A stretch of DNA of 42,589 bases from Actinomycetes bacterium (lineage in GTDB: Bacteria > Actinomycetota > Acidimicrobiia > Acidimicrobiales > Ilumatobacteraceae), in assembly GCA_025358125.1 (NCBI GenBank), contig JANYKS010000002.1:1-42589 (forward strand), in the 5' to 3' direction. The notes beneath the pieces were generated by a model. The model ran no database searches, was not told where the DNA came from, and saw only the letters and a program-made list of their open reading frames with translations. Positions within the stretch are counted from its first letter, which is position 1; every line of letters begins with the position of its first letter. Shown here piece after piece: positions 40,799 to 42,589 of this stretch. The translations under genes and the position numbers were made by a program.

Positions 40799-42100
40799 CT
40801 AGGCGCCGAGTTGGCGATAGCCTTCGAGTTCGAGTACTTCGGGGGCGAACAACTCGCCGTCGACAGCGACACCACGCTCGAGGCGCATCGCCTCGAGATC
40901 TTTGAGTGGGCGCTCGAGGGCCCTACGACGGGTGGTGGCGAGTTCGTCGAACGACTTGCTCACGGTGTCGAATTGACGCTTGACCTTGTCGACCGAGTCG
41001 GCGTACTTGCCCCACTGCTGGGCAAACTTGCCGAGCAGCTGCAGCATCTCCTGGCTCGTCTGTTCGATCATGAAGTTGTCGAACGCCTGGCGGATCACGC
41101 CGAGGAACGCGAACAGCGTGAGCGGCGAGCAGATCACGACGTTCTGACGCATCGCCTCATCGATCAAGCCCGGATCGTTCTCGTGGATGAAGGCGCTGAG
41201 CGTCTCGTTGGGTACGAACAGCAACACGTTGTCGACTGCTTGGCGATCGTCGTTCTTGGCGTACTCGCGGCGGGCAAGTTCTTTGACCCGCATCCGGACA
41301 TCGCGAAGGAACGTTGCCCGATGCGCTGTGCGCTCGGCATCTGTGGTCGCGTCGAGGTAACGCAGGTACGCTGCCATCGGGAACTTCACGTCCATGAACA
41401 GGACGTGGCTCTTGGGCAGGAAGAATGTGAAGTCGGGTATGCCCTGACCATCGCCCGCGACCGAGGTGCGCTTGCGGTACTGCTTGTGCTCGATTAAACC
41501 TGCGGAACGGATGATGTCCTCGGCCATCCGCTCGCCCCATTGGCCGCGGTTGTTAGGGCTGGCCAGCGCCTCGCGCAATCCCTGCGTGGTCATCGACAGA
41601 TGTTGGGTGATCTCGGCATGGGCTTTCAGCGAGGAATCGACCTGCCCGAAGCGCTGGGACGTAGCTTCACCGAGCTGGCCGACGAGTGTGATCATCCGGT
41701 CCATTTCGGCCCGAACTTCGCTCTGCATCTGACCAAGGCGGGATTCGATCACGTCCTTCTTGGCGGCCAGATCTGCCGTCACCGCGGCCGATTCGGCGCC
41801 GAGCTGCTCGCGCCCCATGACCGCGACCTGGGCAAGTGCTGCCTGTACTGCGGCATCGCGCTCGTGGCCGGCCTGCACCTGCAGCGCGCCGATGGCGGAC
41901 TGCAGCGCTTGATTCAATGCTTGTGTTTGATGAGCCGAAGCGTCGGCCTGCGCCGTCTGCACCGTGAGCTGCAATGCCTCAGCGCTGACGGCGGCGGTAG
42001 CGGCCTGGGACGCAGCAACCCGTCGCAGCGCGAGGGAGGCTGCACCTACGCCAACGGCGAGAGCGAGCACAACCACGAGAAGAATTACAACGGCAGTCAT
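40799..42100 (-). CDS. rmuC: DNA recombination protein RmuC
   Basis: 433 aa. One N-terminal membrane helix (about 3-25), an Ala/Gln-rich coiled coil (~30-165), then the RmuC domain: N-N-R-G-Q-W-G-E-R-M-A-E-D-I, I-P-D-F-T-F-F-L-P, and F-M-D-V-K-F-P-M of the PD-(D/E)xK-like fold, followed by F-V-P-N-E-T-L-S-A-F-I. Limits inversions at short inverted repeats in E. coli. ATG 42100; only a weak -10-like CATGAT is 6 nt upstream. Confidence 0.94.
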   Translation of the reverse strand: MTAVVILLVVVLALAVGVGAASLALRRVAASQAATAAVSAEALQLTVQTAQADASAHQTQALNQALQSAIGALQVQAGHERDAAVQAALAQVAVMGREQLGAESAAVTADLAAKKDVIESRLGQMQSEVRAEMDRMITLVGQLGEATSQRFGQVDSSLKAHAEITQHLSMTTQGLREALASPNNRGQWGERMAEDIIRSAGLIEHKQYRKRTSVAGDGQGIPDFTFFLPKSHVLFMDVKFPMAAYLRYLDATTDAERTAHRATFLRDVRMRVKELARREYAKNDDRQAVDNVLLFVPNETLSAFIHENDPGLIDEAMRQNVVICSPLTLFAFLGVIRQAFDNFMIEQTSQEMLQLLGKFAQQWGKYADSVDKVKRQFDTVSKSFDELATTRRRALERPLKDLEAMRLERGVAVDGELFAPEVLELEGYRQLGA

Positions 42101-42213
42101 GGGAACATCATGGCCGAGGGGTGTCGCAGAGTTCGGTGACCCTCATGCGGTCATCCGCGATCGAGTCGCCGGAGCATCATCGCCGACCCAACCAACGCTG
42201 TCGTGCACCTTCA

Positions 42214-42344
42214 TGGTGCGCTCCAGCGGGACTTCGGCGCCAGACCGACGCAGACCGACCCGTCATGGTGCGCTCCAGCGGGACTTCGGCGCCAGACCGA
42301 CGCGGACCGACCCGTCACGGTGCGCTCCAGCGGGACTTCGGCGG
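42214..42344. repeat. 52-bp tandem repeat, 2.5 copies
   Basis: Two nearly perfect 52-bp units (42214-42265, 42266-42317) and a half unit to 42344, all beginning (T/C)GGTGCGCTCCAGCGGGACT. It lies upstream of rmuC in a 489-bp stretch (42101-42589) without a convincing gene. Units are adjacent without spacers, so this is not CRISPR. Confidence 0.95.
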
Positions 42345-42439
42345 GACTCCATGTTGACCGTCACGTGAGATGGTCACGGCCACGACGCGATACGCGGTGA
42401 TGGATTCTTCGTCCTCCCTGCGCCCTCGGCCGTCGTCGT

Positions 42440-42589
42440 GGGAGGGGTCAAGGTGGAGCGCCCGCAGCGTAGCGAGGACGAACGACCTTGAGGCCGACGA
42501 GATGGCGGCACACGATGACGTCGGAGGGGGTGTCCGTCCGTGCTCACGTAACGCGTCGCCGGATGCTCATTTAGCGTGTCGGGCAACAC
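42440..42589. mobile_element. Possible insertion-sequence end at window edge
   Basis: Read from the edge on the minus strand the sequence begins GTGTTGCCCGACACG, followed by TAAATGAGCA and, 16 bp later, a related TTACGTGAGCA. Repeated short motifs near the tip are typical of IS21/IS481-type ends. A 7-bp inverted repeat TCAAGGT/ACCTTGA lies at 42448-42454 and 42485-42491. No transposase codons are visible, so identification is tentative. Confidence 0.35.

Noticed and set aside
42214..42344. CRISPR-like array
   Set aside because: The 52-bp units are directly adjacent with no variable spacers and no cas genes are present.
42374..42589. 71-codon frame at the right edge
   Set aside because: Arg/Pro/Ser-rich, has no conserved pattern and overlaps the probable IS tip; better explained as non-coding.

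Overview
This 42.6 kb window is high-GC, densely coded DNA from an actinobacterium. The evidence is a mycothiol glycosyltransferase (MshA), the rex-hemA-hemC-hemD order, an RsiG-type anti-sigma factor, a CcdA/thioredoxin pair and many GTG starts. The combination resembles Acidimicrobiia (Ilumatobacter-like), but that placement is inference from gene content. Both ends look like insertion-sequence DNA: the first 29 bases are the start of a transposase gene, and the last ~60 resemble an IS terminus. The window may therefore be a contig bounded by repeats.

Layout. 216-4468 (+): a cyclic-nucleotide-gated patatin phospholipase, an FtsX-like ABC permease, and an ABC ATPase fused to its own cyclic-nucleotide-binding domain. 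4593-10716 (-): rex-hemA-hemC-hemD followed by a large secreted beta-propeller protein. 10846-15100: a membrane protein, FadD-like ligase, tiny membrane ORF, SAM hydroxide adenosyltransferase and proC. 15330-18288 (-): YbjN protein and mshA, then a tightly overlapping moaD-like / rsiG / HTH-regulator operon. 18325-19563 (+): histidine phosphatase and YgjP-type metallopeptidase. 19532-22720 (-): a 1062-aa protein joining a degenerate cellulose-synthase-like glycosyltransferase, a PilZ c-di-GMP domain and an extracellular SdrD-like region. 22867-32684: cyclophilin, S51-like peptidase, tyrosine phosphatase, 3-hydroxybutyryl-CoA dehydrogenase, Aat, a metzincin lipoprotein, ethylmalonyl-CoA mutase, a LysM lipoprotein and two alpha/beta-hydrolase-fold proteins. 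32769-38486 (-): polyprenyl synthase, xseB-xseA, and a thioredoxin-ccdA-molybdopterin oxidoreductase operon. 38590-40430 (+): a two-component system. 40799-42100 (-): rmuC.

Three themes stand out. (1) Nucleotide second-messenger receptors are concentrated here: three predicted cNMP domains in one operon, plus two predicted c-di-GMP receptors (RsiG and the PilZ fusion) within about 5 kb. (2) At least thirteen genes have a TANNNT -10 box 6-9 nt before the chosen start codon and no good Shine-Dalgarno, which points to widespread leaderless mRNAs; this was used to choose starts. (3) Short tandem duplications (7-52 bp units) sit repeatedly in gene-free gaps and at gene 3' ends.

The best candidate for an undescribed system is the pseudo-glycosyltransferase/PilZ/SdrD membrane protein. 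It looks like a c-di-GMP-responsive inside-out surface device rather than a polymer synthase. The cNMP-gated lipase plus cNMP-gated ABC exporter operon is second.
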